DNA of 64,000 nucleotides from Hoeflea_A sp965228435 (GTDB lineage: Bacteria > Pseudomonadota > Alphaproteobacteria > Rhizobiales > Rhizobiaceae): contig OZ245818.1 of NCBI GenBank assembly GCA_965228435.1, positions 3,286,001 to 3,350,000 on the forward strand, written 5' to 3'. Position 1 is the stretch's first letter; each line of letters begins with the position of its first letter. The notes beneath the pieces are model-generated. The model made no database searches. It was not told the DNA's origin and saw nothing but the letters and a program-made list of their open reading frames with translations. A program made the position numbers and the translations under genes. Shown one piece after another: positions 36,328 through 45,722 of the stretch.

Positions 36328-38534
36328 CGAGTACCGACGATCTGATCAAGGCCTATGAGCGCCGGCTGAGTGAGCTGGAGGCGCGGCTCGCCACCATGGA
36401 AAGCCAGACCGGCTTGGCGCCGATGCCAGCGGCCACGCCGCGTGCCGCCGGACGGTCGAAAATCACTGGCCTGAGCCTCGGCGTCGATGTCGGTGGCACC
36501 TTCACCGACCTGCTGCTTCTCGATGAGCGGAAACAAAGGACTTTCACCGCCAAGGTGCCGTCAACGCCCGAGGATTCGTCCCGCGGCGTGCTCAACGGCA
36601 TCGAAAAGATCTGCGCCGAGGCGGGTATCGATCCGGCCGACATCGGCGGCGTCATGCACGGCACCACTGTCGCCACTAACACGGTGCTGACCGGCTCCGG
36701 TGCCAAGGTTGGCCTGGTCACCAGCAAGGGCTATCGCGAAACGCTGCAGATCGCCCGGTCTTATGTGCCCGGCGGCCTCGGCGGGTGGGTGATCTGGAAC
36801 AAGTCGGAGCCGCTGGCCTCGCTGGAACACACGATCGAGGCCGACGAGCGCATCGCCGCGGATGGCAGCGTTCTCGTGCCGCTCGACCGGCGTAAGCTGG
36901 AGAAGGATCTCCAGCGGTTGCGTGGCAGCGGCATCGAGGCGCTGACGGTATGCCTGTTCAACGGCTATGTCAGTGGCGAACACGAGCGTCAGGTCGCAGA
37001 AGTCGCGGAGAAGGTACTTCCCGGCATTCCCGTGTCGCTGTCGTCGGAAGTGATTGCCGAAATGTACGAATACGAGCGTACCGAGACGACGGTAGTGAAC
37101 TCGTATGTTCGGCCCGTGGTTTCCAAATACGTGGACAATCTGCAGCGTGAGTTGCACCGCAGCATGGGCGACGTGCAACTGCATATCCTGCGTTCCGACG
37201 GCGGTCTTTCGTCGGCTAAAGGTGCCATGGATCAGCCGGTCAACCTGTTGATGTCGGGGCCTGCCGGCGGGGTTGCCGGAGCGCTCGGCATCGCCAAACG
37301 CGCCGGCTACTCGAATATCCTCACCTTCGACATGGGCGGTACGTCCACCGACGTGGCGCTGATCGAGAACGGAGTGGCGCGCACCCGCCGAGAAACCCGC
37401 GTTGCCGATGTGACGGTTCGGGCGCCGTCCATCGACGTGCGTACGGTGGGGGCCGGCGGCGGATCGATTGCCTATGTGCCGGAGCTCACCAAGGCACTGC
37501 GCGTCGGACCGCAGTCGGCCGGCGCCGACCCGGGACCGGCGGCCTACGCCAAGGGCGGCGAGGAGCCGACCGTGACCGACGCCAATGTAGTGCTCGGCTA
37601 TCTGCCGGCCAGCTCGAAACTCGGCGGCGACATGCGCATCGACCGGGCGCTGGCCGAAAAGGCCGTCGGCAAGCTGGCCGAGGCGCTCGACATCGGGCTT
37701 GAGAAGGCAGCCGAAGGCATCATCAACATCGTCAACGAGAACATGTGCGGCGCGCTGCGGCTGGTGTCGGTCGAACAGGGATACGACCCGCGTGAATTTG
37801 CCCTGTGCGGCTTCGGCGGCGCCGGCCCGCTGCACGCCAATGCGCTGGCCAGGCTGATCAATTCCTGGCCGGTCATCATCCCGCCCGGTCCGGGCGTGCT
37901 GTGCGCCTATGGCGACGCCACAACGCGGCTGCGCAACGAAGCATCGCATACGCTGGTGTTGAAGGTTGCGGATGCCGATGGCGCCGAAATCCAGTCACAG
38001 CTCGACGAACTCGAACAGCGGGCTGCCGAAGAATTGCGTGCCGAGGGTGTGGCCGCCCACGAACAGTCGGTGATCTACCAGATCGACATGCGTTATCACG
38101 GCCAGGGCATGAAACTGACGGTCGATATGGAGCCGGAAGACTTCCGCCGCGGCGGCTTGGCAGAAGTCGGCAGCAAGTTCGACGCCATGCACGAGAAACT
38201 CTTTACCTTCGCGCTGGAAGCCGATCACGAACTGGTCGGATTGCGGGCCGTGGTGCAAGGCGCCGAAAAAGCCTTCGTGGGCGAGAACGGCCGCCATGCA
38301 GGCAACGACGCCTCGGCCGCCAGGATCGAAGACACCCGGGTGTTCGTCGACGGCGAATGGCACGCCGCGCCAATCTACGACCGCGACCGGCTGGAGCGCG
38401 GCAACCACATTGCCGGCCCGGCGATCGTCACGGAAATGGATTCGACCAGCCTGATCCTGCCCGGCCATGTCGGGGTGATCGACGAGGTGGGCAATATTCT
38501 GATCTGGCCTGAAGGCCAGGAAAACGGGGGTTGA
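36324..38534 (+). CDS. hyuA: hydantoinase/oxoprolinase A subunit (HyuA family) with N-terminal coiled coil
   Basis: 736 residues. After a coiled-coil start (IKAYERRLSELEARL, about residues 8-22) and a Pro/Ala-rich linker comes the actin-like ATPase fold with the phosphate loop LGVDVGGTFTDL (about 52-63), MHGTTVATNTVL and NILTFDMGGTSTDVAL. This family, with HyuB, performs ATP-dependent hydrolysis or carboxylation of hydantoins, oxoproline, N-methylhydantoin, acetophenone or caprolactam. The HyuB gene follows after 4 bp. The extra N-terminal coiled coil is not usual for the family and resembles the one in the permease of this operon. Confidence 0.87.
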   Translation: MTSTDDLIKAYERRLSELEARLATMESQTGLAPMPAATPRAAGRSKITGLSLGVDVGGTFTDLLLLDERKQRTFTAKVPSTPEDSSRGVLNGIEKICAEAGIDPADIGGVMHGTTVATNTVLTGSGAKVGLVTSKGYRETLQIARSYVPGGLGGWVIWNKSEPLASLEHTIEADERIAADGSVLVPLDRRKLEKDLQRLRGSGIEALTVCLFNGYVSGEHERQVAEVAEKVLPGIPVSLSSEVIAEMYEYERTETTVVNSYVRPVVSKYVDNLQRELHRSMGDVQLHILRSDGGLSSAKGAMDQPVNLLMSGPAGGVAGALGIAKRAGYSNILTFDMGGTSTDVALIENGVARTRRETRVADVTVRAPSIDVRTVGAGGGSIAYVPELTKALRVGPQSAGADPGPAAYAKGGEEPTVTDANVVLGYLPASSKLGGDMRIDRALAEKAVGKLAEALDIGLEKAAEGIINIVNENMCGALRLVSVEQGYDPREFALCGFGGAGPLHANALARLINSWPVIIPPGPGVLCAYGDATTRLRNEASHTLVLKVADADGAEIQSQLDELEQRAAEELRAEGVAAHEQSVIYQIDMRYHGQGMKLTVDMEPEDFRRGGLAEVGSKFDAMHEKLFTFALEADHELVGLRAVVQGAEKAFVGENGRHAGNDASAARIEDTRVFVDGEWHAAPIYDRDRLERGNHIAGPAIVTEMDSTSLILPGHVGVIDEVGNILIWPEGQENGG

Positions 38535-38538
38535 TGCG

Positions 38539-40422
38539 ATGCCGGCCAATATCATCCAGGGCAACACGTCACCTTTCCATCGCGTCGATGTCGATCCGAT
38601 CACCCTCGATATCATCGAGAACGCATTGCGCAACGCCCGCACCGAAATGGATGCCGTGCTGTTTCGCACAGCCATGTCGCCGGGCATTCGAGAGCAGCAT
38701 GATGCCTTTCCGATGATCGCCAACCAGGAAGGCAAGATGGTCGTCGGCCAGTTCGGCTCCTTCCTGCATGGATTTATCGCCGGCTATGACGGTGACATCG
38801 AGGATGGCGACATCTTCATCACCAATGATCCTTATTCGTGCAATGGCGCGGTCAGCCACCTGAACGACTGGCTCCTGATGATGCCGATCTTCCACGAAGA
38901 CCGGCTGGTCTCCTGGGCGGCGATGTTCGGCCACATGACCGACGTCGGCGGCAAGGTGCCGGGATCGCTGCCGACCGATGCCAAGATGATCTACGAGGAA
39001 GGGCTGATCCTGCCGCCGACGAAGATCTATCGGCGTGGTGAACTGAACAGCGAAATCCTCAACATCATGCTGGCCAATTCGCGCGTGCCGGAATGGAACA
39101 AGTCGGATTTCTACGCCATCATTGCGTCGCTTCGGCTGGCCGAACGGCGGGTGCGCGAAAACATCGAGCGCTTCGGCGTCGACACCTACATCTCGGCCAT
39201 GTGGGACATGCTGGATCGCAACCGCACGGCCATGTCGGCGATCATCCAGATGATCATTCCGGAAGGCGACCACAAGGCGCATTTCGAAGACTGGATCGAC
39301 GATGACGGCATGGGCGCCGGCCCCTACAAGATCGCCTGCACACTGTGGCGCGAGGGCGAGACGGCGATCTTCGATTTCGAAGGCTCCGACCCGCAATCCT
39401 TCTCGTCGATCAACTTTCTGCTCAACGAAGAAATGTTCAAGATGTTCTTCGGGGCGTTCACGATCAACCTGTTCGACCCGCAGATCCTGTTCAATGATGG
39501 CTTCTACGACCTGCTCGACGTGCGCATTCCGGAAGGCTGTATCCTGAAGCCGAAAAAACCGGCAGCCCTGTCCTGCCGAACCCACATGCTGGGCCGCATC
39601 TTCGACCTGATGGGCGGGCTGCTTGGCCAGGGCGCGCCGGATGCGCTGAATGCGGCCGGATTTTCCGACAGTCCGCACTTCATGTATTCGGGTTATGACG
39701 GCGACGGCGAATGGTACCAGCTGTTCCAGATCGGCTTCGGCGGCATTCCAGGTCGGCCGGCGGGCGACGGGCCGGACGGACATTCTCTGTGGCCGGCCTT
39801 CACCAACGTGCCGAACGAATTCCTCGAGGCCTATTTCCCGCTGCGTATCCGCGAGTACAGCACCATCACCGATTCCGGTGGTGCCGGACTGCATCGCGGC
39901 GGCAACGGCATCTCGATCGCCTATGAAATGCTGGAAGCCGGCGAGATATCGATCCATGACGATCGCTGGCTGACCTACCCGTGGGGCGTCAATGGCGGCG
40001 AGCCCGGCATGCGCTCGACCAAGGAACTGGTGCGCACCGACGGCAGCCGAGAAAACATCGCGTCGAAATGCGACCGCATCCAGGTACAGCCGGGCGATAT
40101 CCTGCACTTCAACACCTGGGGAGGCGGCGGCTGGGGTGATCCGCTGAAGCGCGACCCGGAACTGGTGGCCACCGACGTGCGCCGTGGCCTGGTCAGCGAA
40201 AAGGGTGCCCGACGCTATGGCGTTGTGGTCGAGAACGGCAAGGTGAAGTCGTCAGCCACCGAAAAGTTGCGCAAGGACATGGAAAAGAAACGCGGTGAAC
40301 TGCCGTTGTTCGACCGGGGCTTCGCGTCGATTGCCGAGCTCAAGAAGCGCTGCCGGGACGAAACCGGCTTCGAACCGCCGAAGGATCCGGTGTTCCAGGC
40401 GCATCTGCGGGCGGCGGAATAG
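38539..40422 (+). CDS. hyuB: hydantoinase/oxoprolinase B subunit (HyuB family)
   Basis: 627 residues. It begins HRVDVDPITLDIIENALRNA, typical of the family, with AMSPGIREQHDAFP, FITNDPYSCNGAVSHLNDW and the later GLHRGGNGI region. It is the metal-containing partner of HyuA in the ATP-dependent amidohydrolase/carboxylase complex. With the downstream amidase it fits the N-methylhydantoin route. It is slightly longer than many HyuB proteins because of a C-terminal Lys-rich helix region (LRKDMEKKRGELPLF). Confidence 0.87.
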   Translation: MPANIIQGNTSPFHRVDVDPITLDIIENALRNARTEMDAVLFRTAMSPGIREQHDAFPMIANQEGKMVVGQFGSFLHGFIAGYDGDIEDGDIFITNDPYSCNGAVSHLNDWLLMMPIFHEDRLVSWAAMFGHMTDVGGKVPGSLPTDAKMIYEEGLILPPTKIYRRGELNSEILNIMLANSRVPEWNKSDFYAIIASLRLAERRVRENIERFGVDTYISAMWDMLDRNRTAMSAIIQMIIPEGDHKAHFEDWIDDDGMGAGPYKIACTLWREGETAIFDFEGSDPQSFSSINFLLNEEMFKMFFGAFTINLFDPQILFNDGFYDLLDVRIPEGCILKPKKPAALSCRTHMLGRIFDLMGGLLGQGAPDALNAAGFSDSPHFMYSGYDGDGEWYQLFQIGFGGIPGRPAGDGPDGHSLWPAFTNVPNEFLEAYFPLRIREYSTITDSGGAGLHRGGNGISIAYEMLEAGEISIHDDRWLTYPWGVNGGEPGMRSTKELVRTDGSRENIASKCDRIQVQPGDILHFNTWGGGGWGDPLKRDPELVATDVRRGLVSEKGARRYGVVVENGKVKSSATEKLRKDMEKKRGELPLFDRGFASIAELKKRCRDETGFEPPKDPVFQAHLRAAE

Positions 40423-40431
40423 GAGGCGGCC

Positions 40432-41085
40432 GTGAGCAACGAAACGCTCGACCAGAATTATGCCAGGGCCGGCTATCATGCGCGCCAGCAATGGGGCAAG
40501 CGGCCGGCGTTGATCCTGATCGATTTCGCCCGCGCCTATTTCGAGCCGGAATCGCCGCTCTATGGCGCCGAAGGGTGCGCAAGCGCGCTGGAAAGTGCGC
40601 GACGGCTGCTTAAGGCGGCACGCGAAAGCGGCGTGCCGGTGATCTTCACGGAGGTCAAATACCTGCCGGGCGGTGTTGATGGCGGTGTGTTCTACCGCAA
40701 GACACCGCCGCTTGCCTGTTTCGAAGACGGAAACCCCCTGCAGACGCTGGCCGAGGGGCTCGATGTTCGCGACGGCGAGATACTCATCACCAAGCAGTAT
40801 CCGAGTGCCTTCTTCGCCACCAGCCTGGCGGCAACCCTGACAGCCATGGGCGTCGACACCGCGGTTCTCACCGGGGTGACGACCTCGGGCTGCGTGCGCG
40901 CATCCTGCATCGACGCCATGTCGCATGGATTTGTCACGCTGGTGGTCGAGGAGGCGGTCGGCGACCGCGATCCGCGACCGCACGAAGCCAACCTGTTCGA
41001 TATGAGCGCCAAATACGCTGACGTGATCGCTGAGAACGAGGCGATGGCCTACTTCGTCGAGGCCGGAACTGCAAAAACCAGATGA
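40432..41085 (+). CDS. isochorismatase-fold amidohydrolase, N-carbamoylsarcosine amidase-like
   Basis: 217 residues from GTG 40432. The catalytic triad is readable: D31 in LILIDFARAY, K121 in ILITKQYPSAF and the nucleophile C154 in GVTTSGCVRAS. The SGCVRAS surroundings and size match N-carbamoylsarcosine amidase-like enzymes, which release ammonia, CO2 and sarcosine. Placed right after HyuAB it would act on the ureido acid they produce. Other ureido-acid or amide substrates cannot be excluded. Confidence 0.82.
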   Translation: MSNETLDQNYARAGYHARQQWGKRPALILIDFARAYFEPESPLYGAEGCASALESARRLLKAARESGVPVIFTEVKYLPGGVDGGVFYRKTPPLACFEDGNPLQTLAEGLDVRDGEILITKQYPSAFFATSLAATLTAMGVDTAVLTGVTTSGCVRASCIDAMSHGFVTLVVEEAVGDRDPRPHEANLFDMSAKYADVIAENEAMAYFVEAGTAKTR

Positions 41086-41107
41086 AACAACCCTGGAGGA
41101 ACACAAC

Positions 41108-42208
41108 ATGAAACGCACAGTCACCGCCATTGCCGCCCTGATCGGCGCCGGGCTGCTGGCCACGCCGGCAGCCGCCGACATGGATGCCGCCAAGGCTCTG
41201 GTCGCCAAGCACCGCGAGGCGCCGACCTTCGATGCACCGGGCAAACCGTTCGATGCCAAGGCCTGCATGGCCGACAAGAAAATGTTTGTCATTCCGCTGA
41301 CCAGCGCCAACCCCTTCAATGCCGAGATCTCTCGCGGCATGAAACAGGCAGCCGATATGATCGGCTTCGAGCTGCGCGAATGGGAAAACCAGCTGAAGCC
41401 GGATCAGTGGATCCAGGGCATCGCAACAGCGGTCGCTGAAGGTTACGACATCATCGACCTGCAGGGCGGTTTGCCGCCGGAGTTCCTGGTGCCGCAGATC
41501 ACCGAGGCGCGCAATGCCGGTGTCAAAGTCACCACGACGCACAATTACGACGCGACCACCCAGCCGACACCCGATTTCCTCGACGGCTCTGCTCGCACCG
41601 ACTATGTGACGATCGGCAAGATCATCGCCGCATGGGCGATGCAGCAGACCGATGGCAAGGTCAACGCGATTGTGCTGGGGCCCGATGAAATCACTCCGAC
41701 GGCACCGCTGCGTGACGCCATCATCGGCTATCTCAAGGACAATTGCCCGGATTGCAAGACCACCTATATCAACACGCCGGTGGCGGAATGGGGCACGAAG
41801 ATCCAGCCGGCCGTTCAGGCAGCTCTGCTGGCCGATCCGGACGTCAATTACGTGCTGCCGGTCTATGATTCCATGTCACAGTTTATCGTTCCTGCGATCC
41901 AGATCGCCGGGCGCGAAGGCAAGGTCAAGATCGTCTCCTATAACGGCACGCCCTTCGTGCTCGACATGATGCGCGACGGCGACATCGTCGAGATGAATGT
42001 TGGCGAAAGCCTTGGCTGGGTCGGCATGGCAGGCGTCGACGCCAACATGCGCATGCTGTGCGGCGAGGGTGAGGTGACGAAGCTCAATACGCCGGCCTTC
42101 ATCTTCGACGACAGCAATGTCGAGACAGCCGGTGTGCCGGCCACTTTCAATGACGGCTACGGCGACGTGCATATCGCGGCTTTCCGCAAACTGTGGGGAC
42201 TCGACTAA
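41108..42208 (+). CDS. ABC transporter substrate-binding protein, sugar/type-I periplasmic binding fold
   Basis: 366 residues after GGAGG. The signal peptide is ITALIGAGLLATPAAA-like (TAIAALIGAGLLATPAAA). The type I PBP fold is seen in FVIPLTSANPFNAEISRGM and VNYVLPVYDSMSQFIVPAIQ. Relatives bind sugars, nucleosides or other small polyols or amides. In this operon the likely ligand is the substrate of HyuAB (a hydantoin-type compound), which is inference. A pair of Cys (CPDC near residue 215) may form a disulphide. Confidence 0.82.
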   Translation: MKRTVTAIAALIGAGLLATPAAADMDAAKALVAKHREAPTFDAPGKPFDAKACMADKKMFVIPLTSANPFNAEISRGMKQAADMIGFELREWENQLKPDQWIQGIATAVAEGYDIIDLQGGLPPEFLVPQITEARNAGVKVTTTHNYDATTQPTPDFLDGSARTDYVTIGKIIAAWAMQQTDGKVNAIVLGPDEITPTAPLRDAIIGYLKDNCPDCKTTYINTPVAEWGTKIQPAVQAALLADPDVNYVLPVYDSMSQFIVPAIQIAGREGKVKIVSYNGTPFVLDMMRDGDIVEMNVGESLGWVGMAGVDANMRMLCGEGEVTKLNTPAFIFDDSNVETAGVPATFNDGYGDVHIAAFRKLWGLD

Positions 42209-42211
42209 TCC

Positions 42212-43804
42212 ATGGGGGCTGCCTCGGCAGCTACCGCTTCCGGCTACGGCGCGTCGAGTGACCCTCGGCGCGCCATTGCGCTTGAGATCGACAATCTGTC
42301 GAAGCGCTTCGGCGGCGCCATGGCTCTGGACGGGGTGTCGATGGATGTGCGAAGCGGGGAGGTCCACGGCCTGCTCGGCTCCAACGGGTCGGGCAAATCG
42401 ACGCTGATCAAAATCCTGTCGGGGTTCCATACGCCGGAACCGGGAGGTTCTGTTCTCGTGCATGGCAAGCCGTTGCCGCTGCCGGCGGCAGGGCAGAAGG
42501 TGCGGGAACTCGGTCTGGCCTTCGTGCATCAACAGCTTGGGCTGATCCCCAGCCTGACGGTGATGGAAAATCTCCGACTGGGCGAATTTGCTGCTGACAG
42601 CAAGTGGCGAATCGACTGGCGCTTAGAGGAAGAGCGGGCCCGGGCGACCTTTGCGCGCTACAATCTCTCGCTCAATCCACGGGCAGTTGTTGCCGCGCTG
42701 CCTGCCGTGGAACAGGCGCTGCTGGCGATCGTGCGGGCCATCGAAGATCTGCGGTCTGCGGGTCTGGAGAAACATCATGGCGGTGTCCTGGTACTGGACG
42801 AACCGACGCCGTTCCTGCCGCGTGCCGGGGTCGAGCAATTGTTCGATCTTGTCCGGCAGTTGGCGGACGAAGGCGCCAGCGTTGTCTTCGTCAGCCACGA
42901 CGTCGACGAGGTGATGGAAATCACCGACCGGGCGACGATCCTGCGCGATGGCCAGAAGGTCGAGACGGTGAACACCGCCGATATCGGCCACCGGGATCTG
43001 ATCCGGCTGATCATCGGGCAGTCGCTGTCGGATTTCGAATCGGCTCATGTGCCGAACGCGGCCTCCGGCAACGAAGTGCGCCTTACCGGACTGCAGGCAC
43101 CGGGTTTCGGGCCGGTGGACCTGGCATTCGGACGTGGTGAGATCGTTGGTGTCACCGGGCTGATCGGATCGGGCAGCGACCGGCTTCCGGCACTGCTTTA
43201 TGGGGCGCAGCCGGCGGATACAGGCGTGCTTGACTTGGACGGCGACGAGATCCGGCTTGCCGGCCTCAAGCCGATGGAAGCAATGCAGAAGGGCATCGCC
43301 TACCTGCCGGCCGACCGGCTCGGTCAGGCCGGTATCGGAGCGCTCAGCGTTGCGGATAACCTGACCATGCCGGTGCTTGATGAGCTCGGAGGACCATGGC
43401 GCCTGAGCCTGCGGCGCATGCGCAGAAGAGCGCAGGAACAAGGGACGGCCGCCGAGGTCAAGCCAAACAGCCCGGTGCTGCCGCTCAGCGCATTGTCCGG
43501 TGGAAATCAGCAAAAGGTTGTCATGGCCAAGTGGCTGCAGACGCAACCGCGGCTGATCCTGCTCGATGAACCGACGCAAGGGGTGGATGTCGGTGCAAGG
43601 CAGGCGCTCTGGACCATGCTCGACGAAAGCGCCGACCGCGGAGCGACGATCCTCGTCAGTTCAACCGACTATGATCAGCTGGCGCAAATCTGCCACCGGG
43701 TTATCATCTTTTCGCGCGGCCAGATGGTCTGGGAACTGACCGGCAGCGACGTCAGCAAGGAAGCGATTGCCGAGCATTGTTTCCTGTCGATCCCGATGGC
43801 TTGA
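42212..43804 (+). CDS. ABC transporter ATP-binding protein (RbsA/MglA type, two NBDs)
   Basis: 530 residues with tandem nucleotide-binding domains. The first has Walker A GSNGSGKST and Walker B VLVLDEPTPFLP. Its signature region reads ALPAVEQALLAIVRAIED instead of a LSVGEQQ-like motif, with an inserted segment RSAGLEKHHGG before Walker B. The second has the usual degenerate Walker A (GLIGSGSDRL), an intact signature LSGGNQQKVVMAKWL and Walker B LLDEPTQGVDVGAR. It powers import with the following permease. It starts 3 bp after the binding-protein gene. Confidence 0.87.
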   Translation: MGAASAATASGYGASSDPRRAIALEIDNLSKRFGGAMALDGVSMDVRSGEVHGLLGSNGSGKSTLIKILSGFHTPEPGGSVLVHGKPLPLPAAGQKVRELGLAFVHQQLGLIPSLTVMENLRLGEFAADSKWRIDWRLEEERARATFARYNLSLNPRAVVAALPAVEQALLAIVRAIEDLRSAGLEKHHGGVLVLDEPTPFLPRAGVEQLFDLVRQLADEGASVVFVSHDVDEVMEITDRATILRDGQKVETVNTADIGHRDLIRLIIGQSLSDFESAHVPNAASGNEVRLTGLQAPGFGPVDLAFGRGEIVGVTGLIGSGSDRLPALLYGAQPADTGVLDLDGDEIRLAGLKPMEAMQKGIAYLPADRLGQAGIGALSVADNLTMPVLDELGGPWRLSLRRMRRRAQEQGTAAEVKPNSPVLPLSALSGGNQQKVVMAKWLQTQPRLILLDEPTQGVDVGARQALWTMLDESADRGATILVSSTDYDQLAQICHRVIIFSRGQMVWELTGSDVSKEAIAEHCFLSIPMA

Positions 43805-43815
43805 GGTCAGGGCTT

Positions 43816-44874
43816 ATGGACGCAAACAATATCAAGCACTACGAGGAGCGCATCGCGGCGCTCGAGGACAAGATCACCCAATTCCAGGCGCAGATGGAAC
43901 GGGAGGCGCACAGGCGCAGCGATTTCAGCCTGAAGAACTGGCTGGAGCGCTATGGACTTCTGATCGCCTGGGGTCTGCTGATCCTGCTGATCGGTGCCTT
44001 CAAGCCGGATGCGATGTTTTCCTGGAACTCCTACGCGGTGATGTTCGGCAGCCAGGCCATGCTTGTCGTGCTGGCGCTGGCGTTCATCATTCCGCTGACC
44101 GCGGGCGATTTCGACCTGTCGATTGCCGGAACCATGGCATTGTCTTCGATGCTGGTTGCGGTGCTCAACACTCAGGCTGACCTGGCGGTCTTTCCAACCG
44201 TTGTCACGGTCATTGCCGTGGGGGCAATTATCGGCGCGGTCAATGCTTTTTTCATGCTCTATTTCCGCATTCACTCGCTGATCGTCACGTTGGGGACGGG
44301 CTATTTCATCAGCGGGCTGGTGTTCTGGGTTTCAGACTCAAACACCATTGCCGGCGTGTCGATGGGACTGATCAACGCGGTCATCCTGTGGAAGTTCCTC
44401 GGCATTCCGCTCAGCTTCTACTACGCCGCGATCCTGGCGGTGATCATCTGGTACGTTTTTGAATATACAAGCGTCGGCCGCCGCCTGTTGTTCGTCGGGC
44501 GCGGCCGCGAGGTCGCCAAGCTGTCGGGCGTCGATGTCGTCCAGATGCGCGCCTGGGCGCTGGTAGCGTCCGGTGTGATCGCAGCCATTGCGGGCGTGCT
44601 TTATACCGGCATGCGCGGCGCTGCTGACCCAACCTCGGCGCTGACCTTCCTGCTGCCGGCGATTGCCGCGGCCTATCTCGGTTCAACCTCGATCTATCCC
44701 GGGCGGTTCAACGCGCCGGGCGCCTGCATCGCAGTGTTCTTCCTGTCGACCGGCATCATGGGCCTGAATTTCCTCGGCGCCGATACCTTCGTGCAGAACC
44801 TGTTCTATGGCGGCGGACTGGTCGCGGCCGTGTCGATATCGCAGTTGCTGCGAAACCGCCAGCCTATGGATTAG
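43816..44874 (+). CDS. ABC transporter permease (RbsC family) with N-terminal coiled coil
   Basis: 352 residues from ATG 43816. Residues 3-30 form a charged coiled-coil helix (IKHYEERIAALEDKI) that precedes the first membrane helix (about 47-66); RbsC-type permeases normally have only a short cytoplasmic tail. The core is standard: FIIPLTAGDFDLSIAGTMAL and LGTGYFISGLVFW. Eight to ten helices span the inner membrane. The N-terminal helix resembles that of HyuA in the same operon and could tether the enzyme to the transporter. It is the last gene of the operon. Confidence 0.85.
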   Translation: MDANNIKHYEERIAALEDKITQFQAQMEREAHRRSDFSLKNWLERYGLLIAWGLLILLIGAFKPDAMFSWNSYAVMFGSQAMLVVLALAFIIPLTAGDFDLSIAGTMALSSMLVAVLNTQADLAVFPTVVTVIAVGAIIGAVNAFFMLYFRIHSLIVTLGTGYFISGLVFWVSDSNTIAGVSMGLINAVILWKFLGIPLSFYYAAILAVIIWYVFEYTSVGRRLLFVGRGREVAKLSGVDVVQMRAWALVASGVIAAIAGVLYTGMRGAADPTSALTFLLPAIAAAYLGSTSIYPGRFNAPGACIAVFFLSTGIMGLNFLGADTFVQNLFYGGGLVAAVSISQLLRNRQPMD

Positions 44875-45062
44875 GGCCTAACATGGTTAGATTGAAGCAA
44901 TTCTGTTTGTGGTCGGCGAGGCGACCCGTTCTTCCCTGCAAGTCATTTTGCAATGCGAAACAAATCTACTGAGAGCCCCTGGTTTTGAATGTTGCATAGT
45001 GTCCAAACGCCCGTACGCTCGACACGCGAATGTTCCGCGCAAACGATCATATCAAGTTGATT

Positions 45063-45722
45063 TCACCCCAGAATGTAGAACAGGAGCGGCAGCGGCAAAA
45101 CAGCAATCGCAATTGTCGTTCCGAAGCCAAGATAAGAGTACTTACGGCTAGCGCCCGCGACTAACGCGATGCCACCCCCTCCACCCAAGATCGAGTTTCC
45201 GGGCATATTTAGAATGGCGCCCAGGGACACATGCTTATTTGTTGCAACGAAATTGAAGAGTCTTTTCGTGATTGCCAACGAAGTCTTACGGTGAACACAC
45301 GATGACCTTAGCCGGAAAAGGCGCCAGCGGCTCTCGGCTCTGTTGTGAAGCTTTGCGACAAATCTCACGGGCACCAGACGACCAGCCGTGAAGGCCAAAA
45401 GCAGCGCCAGCAACATGGCAAAATAGACTTCCAGCGCGGCGTCCTTTCCAAGGATCATCAATAGCGCCAGGCCGATTTCGGCTCCGGGCACAAATGGGAT
45501 TGCGACGGCAAGGACAAACAATAGCAATGCAAAGTGCATCGCCGCTTCGGTCTGGTCATCTATTTTGGGCAAGCCTATCCAGGCAGCCAGCAGCTTTCCT
45601 GTGACTATCAGGGCTGACAAAACAATAACGACGAGACAAATTTTCAGAAAGCAACTTACCGGATCGCCTTTTGTATCTCGATTCTCGCGCCGATAACGGG
45701 TGCTGTTCTTAGCCAACATCAT
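45063..45722 (-). CDS. inner-membrane protein of unknown function
   Basis: 219 residues with about five hydrophobic helices (ICLVVIVLSALIVTGKLLA, AMHFALLLFVLAVAIPFVPG and others). VPGAEIGLALL and NMPGNSILGGGGGIALVAG recall the re-entrant Gly/Pro loops of DedA/VTT-type proteins, but the similarity is partial. Its start overlaps the stop of the metallo-beta-lactamase-like gene (ATGA), so the two are coupled. The middle part is basic and cytoplasmic (RAESRWRLFRLRSS). Confidence 0.65.
   Translation of the reverse strand: MMLAKNSTRYRRENRDTKGDPVSCFLKICLVVIVLSALIVTGKLLAAWIGLPKIDDQTEAAMHFALLLFVLAVAIPFVPGAEIGLALLMILGKDAALEVYFAMLLALLLAFTAGRLVPVRFVAKLHNRAESRWRLFRLRSSCVHRKTSLAITKRLFNFVATNKHVSLGAILNMPGNSILGGGGGIALVAGASRKYSYLGFGTTIAIAVLPLPLLFYILG

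Noticed and set aside
36561..37949. 462-codon minus-strand open frame
   Set aside because: Antisense to hyuA, whose ATPase motifs are clear on the plus strand.
38569..40107. 512-codon minus-strand open frame
   Set aside because: Antisense to hyuB; His- and Val-rich with no recognisable domain.
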